The translations under genes were made by a program, and so were the position numbers. A stretch of 64,000 nt of DNA from Limnobacter alexandrii (GTDB lineage: Bacteria > Pseudomonadota > Gammaproteobacteria > Burkholderiales > Burkholderiaceae_B), in the NCBI RefSeq assembly GCF_005871185.1, contig NZ_SWKN01000006.1, positions 708,014 through 772,013 of the forward strand, in the 5' to 3' direction. Below, piece after piece: positions 53,543 to 63,821 of the stretch (position 1 is the first letter of the stretch; each line of letters opens with the position of its first letter). The notes under the pieces were generated by a model. That model was not told where the DNA came from and made no database searches. It saw only the letters and a program-made list of their open reading frames with translations.

Positions 53543-54202
53543 TTAAAATTCTTCAGCCCATTTCTTGAATTGCCCCAGTGAGTTTTTGAACAAATGGTCA
53601 ATATCGGCCAAATGTTCATCCACAAATTCACGCACCATTGAACTGGTGCTGGCGGGTTCCACCCGCAAGTGCGCCTCGCATTGGCCATCAGCGGTACTTA
53701 CGCGCATGTTCAATTTGTGGGCTATGCGCAGCATGGCCTCATTGTCCATCAGGGTATAAATAAACAGCATTTCTATGCCCTCGTTGCGTGCCCTGCGCAG
53801 TGCCCTTTGAAACAGCAGCGTACCCAGGCCATGCCCACGCATATTGGCGTCCAGCGACAAGCCCAATTCCGCTCCCTTGGGGGCATTGCTGTCTTCGGGC
53901 TGGTTCAGTTCAGCCAAATGCACCACGCCCAGCAGCACATCGTCACGCCCGAAAATGCCAAATACCGAGTCGCGTTCAAAATCGATGCTGGCGGTGTATT
54001 TCGCAATTGCCGCGTCGCCCAATGCATAACTAAAGCGCAAACGGCGGTCGGTCTCATCCAGGGCCAGCAAGTGTGCAAGAATTAAAGGGCGGTGTGAGTC
54101 ATCCAGTTCCACAATTGGAACTTTGGACAGGCCCAGAATGGACGCGGCCCTGCGCCCCAAGACGCTGGGAATATCAAACCATTCAATGGGCTCTGACGAC
54201 AT
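53543..54202 (-). CDS. GNAT family N-acetyltransferase
   Basis: A 219-residue protein starting at [11 protein letters not shown] (54202); the frame stays open upstream to 54310 without need. The acetyl-CoA loop is [28 protein letters not shown], the R/Q-x-x-G-x-G/A motif A of GNATs. It lies divergent to lipB. The substrate is unknown. Confidence 0.88.
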   Translation of the reverse strand: MSSEPIEWFDIPSVLGRRAASILGLSKVPIVELDDSHRPLILAHLLALDETDRRLRFSYALGDAAIAKYTASIDFERDSVFGIFGRDDVLLGVVHLAELNQPEDSNAPKGAELGLSLDANMRGHGLGTLLFQRALRRARNEGIEMLFIYTLMDNEAMLRIAHKLNMRVSTADGQCEAHLRVEPASTSSMVREFVDEHLADIDHLFKNSLGQFKKWAEEF

Positions 54203-54247
54203 GATGAACTCGACTGCAAAATTGTGAAAAATCGGAAATATGCTTAC

Positions 54248-54943
54248 ATGATCCACCAACAAGAAAGCAAGCCGCAACCCAACACCCCGCAAGTTGGAGT
54301 ACCACTTCAAATTCGGGAACTGGGCCTGGTGGACTATTTGCCCACCTGGGAAGCCATGCGCAATTTCACAGATGCCCGCTCAGAACAGCTTAGCGACGAG
54401 ATCTGGATTTGTGAACACCCCCCGGTCTTCACTTTAGGCCTTGCGGGTGACCCTGCGCACATGTTGCAACGCAACAACATACCCTTGGTGAACACGGATC
54501 GCGGTGGCCAAATAACCTATCACGGCCCCGGGCAAATTGTGGTTTATCCACTTTTGGACCTTCGCCACTTTGGTTTGAAGGTGCGTGAGTATGTGCAGTT
54601 GCTGGAACAAAGCATTATCGATGCGCTGGTACACGTGGGTGTGGCGGATGCCCAACGCAAGCCCAGCGCCCCAGGCGTGTACACCATGCACCATGGCAGC
54701 CTGGCCAAAATTGCCGCCTTGGGCATCAAGATCCGCAAGGGCTGTAGTTATCACGGCTTGTCATTGAATGTGAACATGGATTTGACCCCGTTTCAGCAAA
54801 TAAACCCTTGCGGCTACGCGGGTTTGGAAACAGTGGACTTGGCCACAATTGGTGTTAAAATTTCACCTTCTGAGATGCAAATGCATCTGATGAAATACCT
54901 GATTCAACACCTTGAAGCCGCGCGATCCGCGGTGGCAAAGTAA
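54248..54943 (+). CDS. lipB: Octanoyltransferase (lipoyl(octanoyl) transferase)
   Basis: A 231-residue enzyme moving octanoate from acyl carrier protein to lipoyl domains. Motifs: [21 protein letters not shown], the active-site Lys in [11 protein letters not shown], and catalytic Cys188 in INPCGYAG. The ATG at 54248 is preferred; a GTG at 54224 is in frame. It is followed by lipA 39 nt downstream, completing the de novo lipoylation route. Confidence 0.93.
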   Translation: MIHQQESKPQPNTPQVGVPLQIRELGLVDYLPTWEAMRNFTDARSEQLSDEIWICEHPPVFTLGLAGDPAHMLQRNNIPLVNTDRGGQITYHGPGQIVVYPLLDLRHFGLKVREYVQLLEQSIIDALVHVGVADAQRKPSAPGVYTMHHGSLAKIAALGIKIRKGCSYHGLSLNVNMDLTPFQQINPCGYAGLETVDLATIGVKISPSEMQMHLMKYLIQHLEAARSAVAK

Positions 54944-54982
54944 ATAAAAGGCCAACCCACCCAATGGCCAGGGAGCAAAAAC

Positions 54983-55966
54983 GTGTCCGAGATCAATGAA
55001 AAGTCCGCTGTGGCCAAAGAACTGAGCGCAGTCAGCGATCCGACCGTCAAGCAAAAAGCAGCCGCAAAAACCGCCCGAATTCCCATCAAGATTGTGCCGG
55101 TTGAGCAGCTGAAAAAGCCCAGCTGGATCCGCGTGAAAGCGGGCTCACCTTCCACCCGTTTTTACGAAATCAAGGAAATTCTGCGCGAGCACAAGTTGCA
55201 CACCGTGTGCGAAGAGGCTTCCTGCCCCAACATCGGTGAATGCTTTGGCAAGGGCACTGCCACCTTCATGATCATGGGCGACAAGTGCACACGCCGCTGT
55301 CCCTTCTGCGACGTGGGCCATGGCCGCCCCGATCCGCTCGACGAAAATGAACCCCTGAATTTGGCGAAAACCATTGCCGCCCTGCGCTTGAACTACGTGG
55401 TGATTACCAGCGTAGACCGCGACGACCTGCGCGATGGTGGCGCGGGCCATTTTGTGGCCTGTATTGAAAAAACCCGTGAGTTGTCGCCCAACACCAAAAT
55501 TGAAATTCTGGTGCCCGACTTCCGTGGTCGCCTGGACCGAGCGCTGGGTATTTTGAATGCCGCCCCGCCCGACGTGATGAACCACAACCTGGAAACCACA
55601 GAGCGCCTGTACAAGGAAGCCCGCCCGGGTTCGGACTACAAACATTCCTTAAAGCTGTTGCAAGACTTCAAGAAAGCCCACCCCGACACGCCCACCAAAA
55701 GCGGCATCATGGTAGGGCTTGGCGAAACCGACGACGAAATTTTGCAAGTGATGCGCGACATGCGCGAACACCAAGTGGACATGATCACGATTGGCCAATA
55801 CCTGGCCCCATCAGGTCACCACTTGCCAGTGCGCCGCTATGTGCACCCCGATGTGTTCAAAATGTTTGAAGAGAAAGCCTATGAAATGGGCTTCACGCAC
55901 GCAGCCGTTGGGGCAATGGTTCGCAGTTCATATCATGCCGATGAACAGGCGCATGGTTTGGTCTAA
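54983..55966 (+). CDS. lipA: Lipoyl synthase (radical SAM)
   Basis: A 327-residue radical-SAM enzyme inserting two sulfurs into the octanoyl chain. It has the auxiliary-cluster cysteines [12 protein letters not shown] and the radical-SAM CTRRCPFC. The C-terminal segment [14 protein letters not shown] holds the conserved RSSY. GTG start with CAGGGAG upstream. The 3' end is overlapped by 74 nt by the convergent small membrane protein gene. Confidence 0.95.
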   Translation: MSEINEKSAVAKELSAVSDPTVKQKAAAKTARIPIKIVPVEQLKKPSWIRVKAGSPSTRFYEIKEILREHKLHTVCEEASCPNIGECFGKGTATFMIMGDKCTRRCPFCDVGHGRPDPLDENEPLNLAKTIAALRLNYVVITSVDRDDLRDGGAGHFVACIEKTRELSPNTKIEILVPDFRGRLDRALGILNAAPPDVMNHNLETTERLYKEARPGSDYKHSLKLLQDFKKAHPDTPTKSGIMVGLGETDDEILQVMRDMREHQVDMITIGQYLAPSGHHLPVRRYVHPDVFKMFEEKAYEMGFTHAAVGAMVRSSYHADEQAHGLV

Positions 55967-56291
55967 CCCAACGCTCACCGTGCCTGCGTTTTAAAATTCG
56001 CTTTAATTCAATTCGGTGAATGTCGGCCTGAACCCGTTTCAGGTGCCGAATAAATGCGTAGCGGGCCAAAGTGCCCAGGGCAAAAGCCCCACCCACTGCG
56101 TACACCGTAAATATCGTCAGGTAGAGAAAAATTTCCGTGCCTTCGATGGCATGCAGCACCGTGCTCAAAATGTAAATTGAGTCCAGGAAAATAATCGTCA
56201 TCAAACCCAAGGTGATCGAGAGGCTAATTTGCTTGGCCTGACGCTGAGCCAGTAACCGAGCCTCCAGCTTGTCAATGTCAGTCTCATTCAC
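55893..56291 (-). CDS. Small membrane protein, unknown function, overlapping lipA tail to tail
   Basis: A 132-residue protein with two membrane helices (about 23-47 and 54-78) after a charged coiled N terminus ([19 protein letters not shown]) and a basic cytoplasmic tail. GTG start with GGAGG at good spacing, which is strong evidence for translation. The last 24 codons lie over the lipA 3' end. I do not recognise the family. Confidence 0.68.
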   Translation of the reverse strand: MNETDIDKLEARLLAQRQAKQISLSITLGLMTIIFLDSIYILSTVLHAIEGTEIFLYLTIFTVYAVGGAFALGTLARYAFIRHLKRVQADIHRIELKRILKRRHGERWVRPNHAPVHRHDMNCEPLPQRLRA

Positions 56292-56479
56292 CGTTCACCT
56301 CCACTGCATTCGATGCGGTTTTACCGCGCCTCGTTGCGCGGACACGCATTGTGTTGCTTGCCGAGATTTCAGTCCATAGGGGGTTTGCTGCAATTCGTGA
56401 GTAAAAGCACCATGAACGTGATTATCTGAGCATATTTGTCACGCAAACGGTGTAGCCATTCCTCAACTTTGCTTGCAAC
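56292..56479. other. Intergenic stretch, no feature seen
   Basis: Less than 200 bp between the small membrane protein and the DM13 gene. A hairpin-like CGCGC/GCGCG segment near 56317-56340 may terminate transcription but lacks a T run. Confidence 0.5.
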
Positions 56480-56950
56480 TTAATTGCGAAATTGCCCTGC
56501 AGTGATGAATTCACCGAAGCGTTCGCACCAAATAACAGCCGCGCGGTAATTTTGCAAATCAGCATTGGCCGGCAAATCAAGAATAAAGCCACCAAAAGTT
56601 TTTACAGGCCCAACCTGCAGTGCCTGGCTTTTAATGTTCAAAAAGCTGGCTTCGTCTTCTACAAATTGCGGCACCAGGTACAAGTAATAATCTGGCCCCG
56701 GCGCAAGCTCGCCTTCGAATACCGCCTGGTTTGCAGACAGGGTTAGGCGACCCTCTCCCCAATGCAGAAAATCGCTGCCTTTCAGATCGCGTTTGAAATC
56801 AGTGGAGAACAGCGCCCCGCTTTGCGATGCCGCAATGGCCTCGGCGCCCGGGCTTTCGGGTTCTACAAGAATGGGAAGCAGGTAAATACCCAGCGCGATA
56901 CCTACAAGTAGCGCGCCGGCATGGGTAATCAGCAGAAGAAGTTTTTTCAT
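56480..56950 (-). CDS. DM13-domain protein, membrane-anchored
   Basis: A protein of about 156 residues with an N-terminal membrane anchor (LLLLITHAGALLVGIALGIYLLP). The remainder is a DM13 domain: FKRDLKGSDFLHWGEGRLTLS, PGPDYYLYLVPQFV and AVIWCERFGEFITAGQF, with the conserved Cys in IWCERF. DM13 is proposed to be redox-active. Start may also be at 56965. Confidence 0.83.
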   Translation of the reverse strand: MKKLLLLITHAGALLVGIALGIYLLPILVEPESPGAEAIAASQSGALFSTDFKRDLKGSDFLHWGEGRLTLSANQAVFEGELAPGPDYYLYLVPQFVEDEASFLNIKSQALQVGPVKTFGGFILDLPANADLQNYRAAVIWCERFGEFITAGQFRN

Positions 56951-57027
56951 GGTGTTTCGAGCCATCAGGGTTTGAACAAGTCAATTCGCTCCCCGGGCTC
57001 AAAACGTTTCACATGTCGATGAATAAT

Positions 57028-58035
57028 TTACAACTCGCGCTTGTCTGCGCACTCGCCAAGGCTGCCATCCAGCCGGCAACGAATTCGTTTTAGAATTTTC
57101 ATCATCTCGGGATCGTAAAAGCCTTCTGCCGTCATTTGAATTCGCGATTCACGCATCAGCACATCGTACTTTTCACGGTCACCGGCGGGAATATCCAGCC
57201 ACGCAGCGGCAGGCACTGCTTTCTCAGACGTATCGACCAAGGCAATGGCGCGGTCAAATTGTTGCTGAATCCAAACCCGCGACTTTTGCCCATACCCTGT
57301 CGGAAACTTGTCTTTGCGAATCAAAATATTGGCGGTTAGCTGCACCAAGGGGAAGCGGTAAATACCGCCCTTGGTGCCAATGCCTTTGTAAAGTTCAAGT
57401 GGCTGATAGGCAATGGCTGGTGCGGCAATAATATCCACCTGCCCATTGTTGAACTTGGTACCGAAGTTGATCACCTCGCTGGCCACTGGCTGCGCGCCCA
57501 ATTGCTGCACCATTTTTGCTTGCGACTTGTCGTAGTCCAGCACGGCAATTTTTTTACCTGCTGCTTTTTCTACCGAATTAATGGCCCTGTCATTCACCAT
57601 CACATACGCGGCACCAATGGGTAAAATGCCGGCCACCTCGAACAGGCCGGCTGTCATTTTGTCATTTAGCTTTGGGCTGCTCATTAAATCGACTACGGTG
57701 CGCAGGTGCTTGTAAGTGGGCACTGCACCAATCGAGTCAATACTACCTACAAACTTGTTGAACTGGCGGCCACGCAAAGTGGAAATGGCTGCTGCGTCGC
57801 ATTTGCCAGTTTTGAAGTCTTCCGCGGCAAGGCGTTCATCAACATAAGCCTCCAGTTCAATGTTGACCCCCCAGCCTTTGGCAGCCACTGCGTAATCTTT
57901 CGCTTGTGCAAACGCCGGCCCACTGCGCCCGGCAATGTCGAAAATGCACATTTTGATGTTTGCTGCGTTGGCTTGGAGGGGTGCGGCCAGGCTTGCGCCC
58001 AGCAATAGGAGTGCTGCAGCTTTGATCGTGTTCAT
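57028..58035 (-). CDS. Periplasmic solute-binding-like protein (putative, TRAP-type fold)
   Basis: A 335-residue exported protein with a cleaved signal (ending ANA) and strong ribosome site CCGGAGAC. The mature part contains KMCIFDIAGRSGPAFAQAKDYA and KCDAAAISTLRGRQFNKFVGS, a periplasmic-binding-like two-lobe pattern. No permease gene is adjacent, so transport is not demonstrated. Other possibility: an uncharacterised exported family (DUF6091-like). Confidence 0.72.
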   Translation of the reverse strand: MNTIKAAALLLLGASLAAPLQANAANIKMCIFDIAGRSGPAFAQAKDYAVAAKGWGVNIELEAYVDERLAAEDFKTGKCDAAAISTLRGRQFNKFVGSIDSIGAVPTYKHLRTVVDLMSSPKLNDKMTAGLFEVAGILPIGAAYVMVNDRAINSVEKAAGKKIAVLDYDKSQAKMVQQLGAQPVASEVINFGTKFNNGQVDIIAAPAIAYQPLELYKGIGTKGGIYRFPLVQLTANILIRKDKFPTGYGQKSRVWIQQQFDRAIALVDTSEKAVPAAAWLDIPAGDREKYDVLMRESRIQMTAEGFYDPEMMKILKRIRCRLDGSLGECADKREL

Positions 58036-58105
58036 GTCGTCTCCGGTAATTTTGGGCTTTTTTTGTAATGTTTAAGCCCTTGGGAGATTTCATTCTACAG
58101 AAGAA

Positions 58106-59740
58106 TTAATCCACTTCATCTACCGTAAACCAAGCCGCCGCCATTCGATCTTCGCACGTCGATGTGATGCAGCTTGTCACGCCCTCCAGTTCTGCATTTG
58201 TGTGCTGAATCAATCCAAATCCATAGTGATCCGACATCTTCAGCGGCGTGTAGTCACGTGGTTCTTCCGTCACGATGACCAAAAACTGATTATTGCCAGC
58301 CGGTCCGCTTGCCTGTATTGGCTCGCTGCTTGGGGGAAGCCATGTTTTTTCATTCGCATTGATGGCGAGTTGCGGCACACGAACATTGGGTAGCAATTGA
58401 ATGAGTGATTGATCAGAAGAAAGAACGTAAACGGTCACATAACCCTGGAATGGCGATTCCACCTGAAAGCGCAACAAGTCCTCGCCAATTTTCAAGACAG
58501 GGTTCTCCATGTGAATACTTAAAGTGCTGTCTGCTTTGGACAACACTGCCTGAAATGCCGGTGCGATCGCAATGTCTGGTTCTTCGGATATCTCAGGTTC
58601 GGCTTCCTGTGTAATTTCAACTGTGCTCAGTGCTGTACTCTCGGGAGTATTGGTGTCCGTCATGTTCATCAATACCGTCGCTACAACAGATACTGTCGCC
58701 ACAACAGCAAGCAAGAAGGTAACTGCTACAGCACGTGGCTTCGTTGAGCGTTTTTCAGGTTTTGGCTCTGGTAAAACTTCCGGTAAATCGCTTCTTGTCG
58801 TCGGCCTTGCTTGCAGAGCACTGCGAAAATCGGCCATGCTGGCGGTTCTCTCATGCACTTGCACACGCAAGGCGTGATCAATGGCCTGTTTGATCTCAAT
58901 GTGGAATTGCAAGTCAGTCCGCGATTCCAGCAGCACATAATTGTCGTTGACCAATCGGCTGACCGAAGAGGGTGGAGTTTTTCCGGTCATCAGGTAATGT
59001 GCAACAGCAGCCAATGCATACACGTCGGTCCAGGGGCCTTGCGTCATTGAAGGTACTTCTGCGTACTGCTCAATGGGCGCGTAACTGGCTTTCAGTATCA
59101 CGGTGAAAGGTTGCGAGACACTGCCAATGGCCCTGCGCGCAGCACCAAAATCCAGAAGAATTGGCAGCCCCGTACTTTCCTGAATAATGATGTTCTCAGG
59201 TGAAATATCGCGGTGATAACACTGTTGGGCATGCATGCACTCCAAAGCCTCGGTCAGCGCCACAAGCCAGTTCAACAGCAATTCATCGGGAAGTGGCCCG
59301 GCATGTTGCTGCATGTACTGTTTCAAAGTGACACCCTGATACAAGGGCATCACCATGTATGCAGTCCCCTGCATTTCCCAGAACCGGTAAACCTTGACCA
59401 GTGCTGCATGGTCAAATTGAGCCAGCAAACGAGCTTCATTTACAAAGCTGCTCAAGCCCGATTCGTAAGTGCCGCGGTGTCGCTCCTCCCTGACCTTCAC
59501 AGTACCGCTTGGCATTCGAACAGCAAGTGCACTGGGAAAATACTCCTTCAGTGCAACCAGGCGTTCAAGCATTGGGTCCCAGGCTTTGTAAACGATGCCA
59601 AATCCACCAATTCCAATCACATCGCGAATTTCGAGTCCTTCGATCTGTGCACCGGGGGCCAGTGTGTCTGGATTGCCTGGTGTGTCTTGATGGCCCAGAC
59701 CAACAGGCACTGGCTGAATCACGGTGATGTCGGGCGTCAT
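58106..59740 (-). CDS. Serine/threonine protein kinase of T6SS cluster, with DUF4384-like C terminus
   Basis: A 544-residue protein. The kinase domain (about 36-310) has the glycine loop GIGGFG (43-48), Lys65 in ALKEYFP, the catalytic HRDISPENI (176-184) and DFGAAR (197-202). A proline/Lys-rich linker and a membrane helix (about 340-362) lead to a periplasmic DUF4384-like domain (GYVTVYVLSSDQSLIQLLPN). It resembles PpkA, which switches T6SS activity by phosphorylation, but no FHA or phosphatase gene is visible here. It overlaps tagF by 4 nt (ATGA). Confidence 0.9.
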   Translation of the reverse strand: MTPDITVIQPVPVGLGHQDTPGNPDTLAPGAQIEGLEIRDVIGIGGFGIVYKAWDPMLERLVALKEYFPSALAVRMPSGTVKVREERHRGTYESGLSSFVNEARLLAQFDHAALVKVYRFWEMQGTAYMVMPLYQGVTLKQYMQQHAGPLPDELLLNWLVALTEALECMHAQQCYHRDISPENIIIQESTGLPILLDFGAARRAIGSVSQPFTVILKASYAPIEQYAEVPSMTQGPWTDVYALAAVAHYLMTGKTPPSSVSRLVNDNYVLLESRTDLQFHIEIKQAIDHALRVQVHERTASMADFRSALQARPTTRSDLPEVLPEPKPEKRSTKPRAVAVTFLLAVVATVSVVATVLMNMTDTNTPESTALSTVEITQEAEPEISEEPDIAIAPAFQAVLSKADSTLSIHMENPVLKIGEDLLRFQVESPFQGYVTVYVLSSDQSLIQLLPNVRVPQLAINANEKTWLPPSSEPIQASGPAGNNQFLVIVTEEPRDYTPLKMSDHYGFGLIQHTNAELEGVTSCITSTCEDRMAAAWFTVDEVD

Positions 59741-60333
59741 GGCGCTGCGCCCAAACCAAACAGGGTTTCAAAGGCCCGGATGTCGGGCAGTCCTCGGTAT
59801 CGAGTCAACCATTGAACAGCGCCTGAGAATTCAATCCGATACCAATGGGTGTCGTCGCCCTCAGTAGCAGAAGGGTGTTCAAGTTGAAGTTCAGGCAACA
59901 GACCTAGCGCTTGACTGAACTGCACTAAGGTCCACTCCTCGTCCAGTGCGCTGGCGCACAAGGTGTGCGCCTGCAAAAACCAGCGTGTCAATGCATCCTT
60001 GCTCGGCAGCGCAGTTTCGGATTGGTCCAAATGCTCCATCAGTATGAATGGAAAGGCGCGGCCCGCTTTGTCAACTGACGGCATCATCACGCCGACAGCA
60101 CTTTGACCACCCAGGGCTGGCAGCGTTTTGTTCCCAAACAGAAAGCCGTGCATGGGCGCCTGATAGTAAGCGTTTGTCCAGGCTGCGCCATGCTTTTCTT
60201 CGCCGCTTTGCATGGTGACGCTCAGCCAAGAATCCAGAGCGTCGATCAGGGGCTCGGACATGTTGCCACTGCAGAAGTCGCCCACGCAGGGCAGTTTGCC
60301 AAACCAGCATACGGTACGCCTGTGTTGTCTCAT
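59737..60333 (-). CDS. tagF: Type VI secretion-associated protein TagF
   Basis: A 198-residue cytoplasmic protein of the TagF/BMA_A0400 family. It begins CWFGKLPCVGDFCSGNM, the family N-terminal signature, and includes SAVGVMMPSVDKAGRAFPF. In Pseudomonas TagF holds the secretion system in the off state. ATG at 60333 has AGGAAA upstream and overlaps the tssM stop by 4 nt; a longer start at 60348 is in frame. It is followed by the kinase gene with the same overlap. Confidence 0.93.
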   Translation of the reverse strand: MRQHRRTVCWFGKLPCVGDFCSGNMSEPLIDALDSWLSVTMQSGEEKHGAAWTNAYYQAPMHGFLFGNKTLPALGGQSAVGVMMPSVDKAGRAFPFILMEHLDQSETALPSKDALTRWFLQAHTLCASALDEEWTLVQFSQALGLLPELQLEHPSATEGDDTHWYRIEFSGAVQWLTRYRGLPDIRAFETLFGLGAAP

Positions 60334-63300
60334 AAATTTCCTGGGCATCTGAATTGCCGAAGTTCATTCAGGCGAAGTGGATTGAACGCAGAATTGGCCA
60401 GCACTTCAAACTCAAATTGTTTGCCATCAAGAACAAACCGCGCCTTGAACTTCTCCGGACGCTCGGTATTTTCAATTTGTGCGGCATCAAACATTCGAAA
60501 CAAGGCCCAGGGGCCGTTGTAGGTTTTGTGTGTTCCCTCGGACGCGCGGATACGCAATGTGTTCGAAGGCGCCTGCCCACCCCATTGAATCCGATGGCTG
60601 GGCTGAAACTGTTTGGAGAACATTTTCAAGTCGCCATTGGTTTCAAGATAAAAAACATCGCTGGGGTGGCTCGATTGCACCAGGCGCATTTCCACATCAA
60701 ATTTGGCCACTGTGGAATTGCCGGAGAAGAATACATCCCGAATTCTGGCTGCTCGCTGAAACTGAATGAGCGATGGGTTGTTCGGTGCCTGCGATCCATC
60801 GCCAAGAGGTTTCAATTTCCAGTTGGGGCCACCGGTGTCCACCACTTGGCTAAGGCGGCTGGAAAAAAACTGGTCCATCAGTCCGTTGGGTGCAAAAAAA
60901 CGGGCAAAGTCATCGCTGAGAACATCCAGGCCCGACCCGGGATGAATTGGATAACGGTTGGAGACGGTTCGCCGACAAATTTCCTGAAGAGGTCGCAGGT
61001 CAGCGCTCAGATTGGCTCGCTCTGCCGCACGGCCCTGGGCACTGCCCTGTCCCGCCAATTGCCCAACAATCGCGCGGACTGGCTCTGGCAACACACCAGC
61101 ACCCACCTGCAATGTGTCCATGGCAGCAGCAGGCGGTGGCGCAGACTTGCTTTTCTTTGCGCTGGCAATCGCAGCCAGCTGCGCGTAAAGCTCATTCAAT
61201 AGGCCGGCCACCTGGTTGTATGCGGGTGGGTTGCCTTCGAAAAGGCTGTTGACATCACTGAAGTAATCGTCGACTTGTTGCTCCAGTGGTGCCTCAAAAT
61301 TGGCAGCTTTGAAATTGGAACCAGCCAAAAGTGCAGCGCTCGGAGACAAGGCTTGCTGAACTTTCTGATTCGCCACTGCTTCAGCCTTTTCCCCCACTTT
61401 GAGCAGTTCGCCCGCCAGTCGGGTGTTTTTGGCAACTTCTTCAAGAAACTTTTTCAGGAGCGATTGGGGTGAGGCCAGAACTCGAGCAAGGTCAACTGCC
61501 TGCTCGAACTGGGCGGGTTTCTGAATCTGCACATCTTTTAGATAACTGTCCCAAATGCGGATGTAATCGCGAATGTACAAATTGCGAACTTGTCTTAGAA
61601 GTTCGGGTAGTGCCTCGGTTTGGCTTGAACCATTGCTTGCCATGTCTCCCATCACCCACTCCGCTTCCTGTTTCAGTCGGCTGGCCTGCTCAGGCAACTG
61701 CACCAGGAAGTATTGTGTATAGGCTTCGCGTGTATACAGCGCATCGATTCCCTGGCTCAACGGTTGGCCACTGGGTCTTGTGAATATTGCAGCCGAGCTT
61801 GCACCCACTGCGTCGATCAAGTTAAAGCCACCGTTGGGCGCTGGTTTGTAAAATCGAACCATGCGCTGGTACAGTCTGTTGTCCAGGGCCTGAGCGCCAA
61901 TGATTTGTCGTGCAGTCTCAATCAGCTCGGTGTCTTTCTCGGGCAAACTGCCAGGTGCTCCCAAGGCAATCGCTTCTTGCAAATGGTGTAGGGCAGCATC
62001 TTGAAGTTCCGGTGTGTAACTGGCTAGAACATTCTGTTGCCAATCAAACACCACCCAACTGGCCAAGGCCTGCGCATCATAATGGGTGGGCGAATGAATC
62101 ATCACATAGGCTTTCAGCGATTCGTAGGCCAACTGCATGTCTTGGTTCAGGGCTGCACGCAATCTGTCTTCAAGCCGCTTCGCAATTCTTGGCATCAACG
62201 CCGTTTCAAGCGCCTTGTGATAAGCCAGTTGCTCGGCTTGCTGTAGCTTGTCGTCCTGGTTCAATCCAAGGTGGTGCATGAAACCTTCAGGGCTGGGCTC
62301 AGCGATTTCCCGCAGCCTGCTTAGCGCTGCAAACAGTGGCGGCAAGGGCGCCTGCGACTCTGTTTGCAGGGAAGACGCCTGCTCAGACACCGCACGGCTC
62401 AGCACAAGGGTTTCGTCGAGAACTTTGCTGTTGTTGCTGTAGCTGATCCACCAGCCGATTAACAGCAAGGTTAGAACTGTGGCCGAAACGCCCAAAATAC
62501 CCATATAAATTGTGCGTTCAAAAAATGCGGTTTTTTTAACATGTCCGGCAAGATGCTTTTCTTGAAAAACAACTTTGGCCAGCATGTCCCGAATGAAAAA
62601 ACTTTTCCCCTGGCCGGTGGCGGGTGCTTCCAGTGCCTTGTGCTGAGCAAGGCCCACTGCGATACGATCAAAAACATTGCCGTCCTGTGTGCCGCTGCTC
62701 AGGTAAACGCCACGCAACACCACAGGCCGTTCAAACGGACTGTCCGATTGCAGTGCCTGTTGCAGAAGGTTCTCTATGGCTGGTTTTAGTTGGGCAAATG
62801 CCAGCGGAAATTCAAACAGTTTGATTCGTTTGCTTTCTTGCTCCTCCTCTTGCAGGCGTTTGTTCACCTGTTCTCCCAAATGCTCAACCATTTGGCTCAA
62901 GGCCTTGGGCAGTGTTTGTTTCAGTGTTGTATCCAGGGCATTGGGGTGCTCAAAGTTGACTCCCCATGCCTTGGCACGATCCAGCTCAGACAATCGCCCA
63001 AAGGTTTCACGGAAACCCGTGAGCAAGTCGAGTTTCGTGATCAACACATAAACCGGGGGGCACATGCCCAGTGCGCGAATCATTTCCTGAAGACGCAGGG
63101 CAATCTTGTTCGCAGTCTCTTTTTGTTTCGATTCGTTGTCTAGCAGCTCCTGAACACTGAGCGTGAGAAGCACGCCGTTGACAGGTTGCTTTGGCCGATG
63201 TTTTTTCAAAAGACTGAGAAAGGAATTCCATCCCGCCGAGTCGGTGTTTTGGTCCGAGTCTTGTGTGGTGAACCGGCCTGCCGTATCGATCAGTACAGCT

Positions 63301-63803
63301 TGATCCGTAAACCACCAGTCACAGTTGCGGGTGCCGCCCACACCTTTGATCGAGTCTTTGCCCAAAGGGTCTTGCAAGGGGAAACGCAAACCTGCATTTT
63401 TCAATGCTGTTGTTTTGCCGCTGCCGGGTGGGCCAATCATGATGTACCAGGGAAGCTCGTACAAACCGGGTTTGCTTTGGTACCAGGCCTTGCGTGACTG
63501 ATGCTGCCTGAGCAGGTGCACTGCCTGGGTGAAAATATCCTGTAGCTTTGCAGTCTGTGCAAGGGCCTGTTCATCCTGTCGGGTCAGGCTTACTTTCAAA
63601 GCATGCTCTGCGGTGCGAATTTTCCACCAACGCCACGCCAGTGGAACAAAAACAAGCAGCCCGACCATCACGATCAACACAATCCGGGTCCACGCTTGTT
63701 CAAGCGGTTTGGTGTCGCCCACAGCCAAAATGGGACCCACCAGCCAGATCAATGCCGCGAATCCGGAAAATGCCAAAAGGCTTAAAACAAATCTCAAAAA
63801 CAT
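60330..63803 (-). CDS. tssM: Type VI secretion system membrane subunit TssM (IcmF/VasK)
   Basis: An 1157-residue inner-membrane protein anchoring the T6SS baseplate. Two N-terminal membrane helices (about 5-28 and 40-58) are followed by an intact Walker A GPPGSGKTT (124-132), whose Lys suggests an active nucleotide site. A third helix lies near residue 440. The large periplasmic region runs to the C-terminal FEFEVLANSAFNPL. It is coupled to tagF by a 4-nt overlap. Confidence 0.95.
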   Translation of the reverse strand: MFLRFVLSLLAFSGFAALIWLVGPILAVGDTKPLEQAWTRIVLIVMVGLLVFVPLAWRWWKIRTAEHALKVSLTRQDEQALAQTAKLQDIFTQAVHLLRQHQSRKAWYQSKPGLYELPWYIMIGPPGSGKTTALKNAGLRFPLQDPLGKDSIKGVGGTRNCDWWFTDQAVLIDTAGRFTTQDSDQNTDSAGWNSFLSLLKKHRPKQPVNGVLLTLSVQELLDNESKQKETANKIALRLQEMIRALGMCPPVYVLITKLDLLTGFRETFGRLSELDRAKAWGVNFEHPNALDTTLKQTLPKALSQMVEHLGEQVNKRLQEEEQESKRIKLFEFPLAFAQLKPAIENLLQQALQSDSPFERPVVLRGVYLSSGTQDGNVFDRIAVGLAQHKALEAPATGQGKSFFIRDMLAKVVFQEKHLAGHVKKTAFFERTIYMGILGVSATVLTLLLIGWWISYSNNSKVLDETLVLSRAVSEQASSLQTESQAPLPPLFAALSRLREIAEPSPEGFMHHLGLNQDDKLQQAEQLAYHKALETALMPRIAKRLEDRLRAALNQDMQLAYESLKAYVMIHSPTHYDAQALASWVVFDWQQNVLASYTPELQDAALHHLQEAIALGAPGSLPEKDTELIETARQIIGAQALDNRLYQRMVRFYKPAPNGGFNLIDAVGASSAAIFTRPSGQPLSQGIDALYTREAYTQYFLVQLPEQASRLKQEAEWVMGDMASNGSSQTEALPELLRQVRNLYIRDYIRIWDSYLKDVQIQKPAQFEQAVDLARVLASPQSLLKKFLEEVAKNTRLAGELLKVGEKAEAVANQKVQQALSPSAALLAGSNFKAANFEAPLEQQVDDYFSDVNSLFEGNPPAYNQVAGLLNELYAQLAAIASAKKSKSAPPPAAAMDTLQVGAGVLPEPVRAIVGQLAGQGSAQGRAAERANLSADLRPLQEICRRTVSNRYPIHPGSGLDVLSDDFARFFAPNGLMDQFFSSRLSQVVDTGGPNWKLKPLGDGSQAPNNPSLIQFQRAARIRDVFFSGNSTVAKFDVEMRLVQSSHPSDVFYLETNGDLKMFSKQFQPSHRIQWGGQAPSNTLRIRASEGTHKTYNGPWALFRMFDAAQIENTERPEKFKARFVLDGKQFEFEVLANSAFNPLRLNELRQFRCPGNL

Positions 63804-63821
63804 AGTGAACTCGAAGGTGTT

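Noticed and set aside
60354-61202. 282-codon plus-strand frame opposite tssM
   Set aside because: Antisense to tssM; no ribosome site or recognisable domain.
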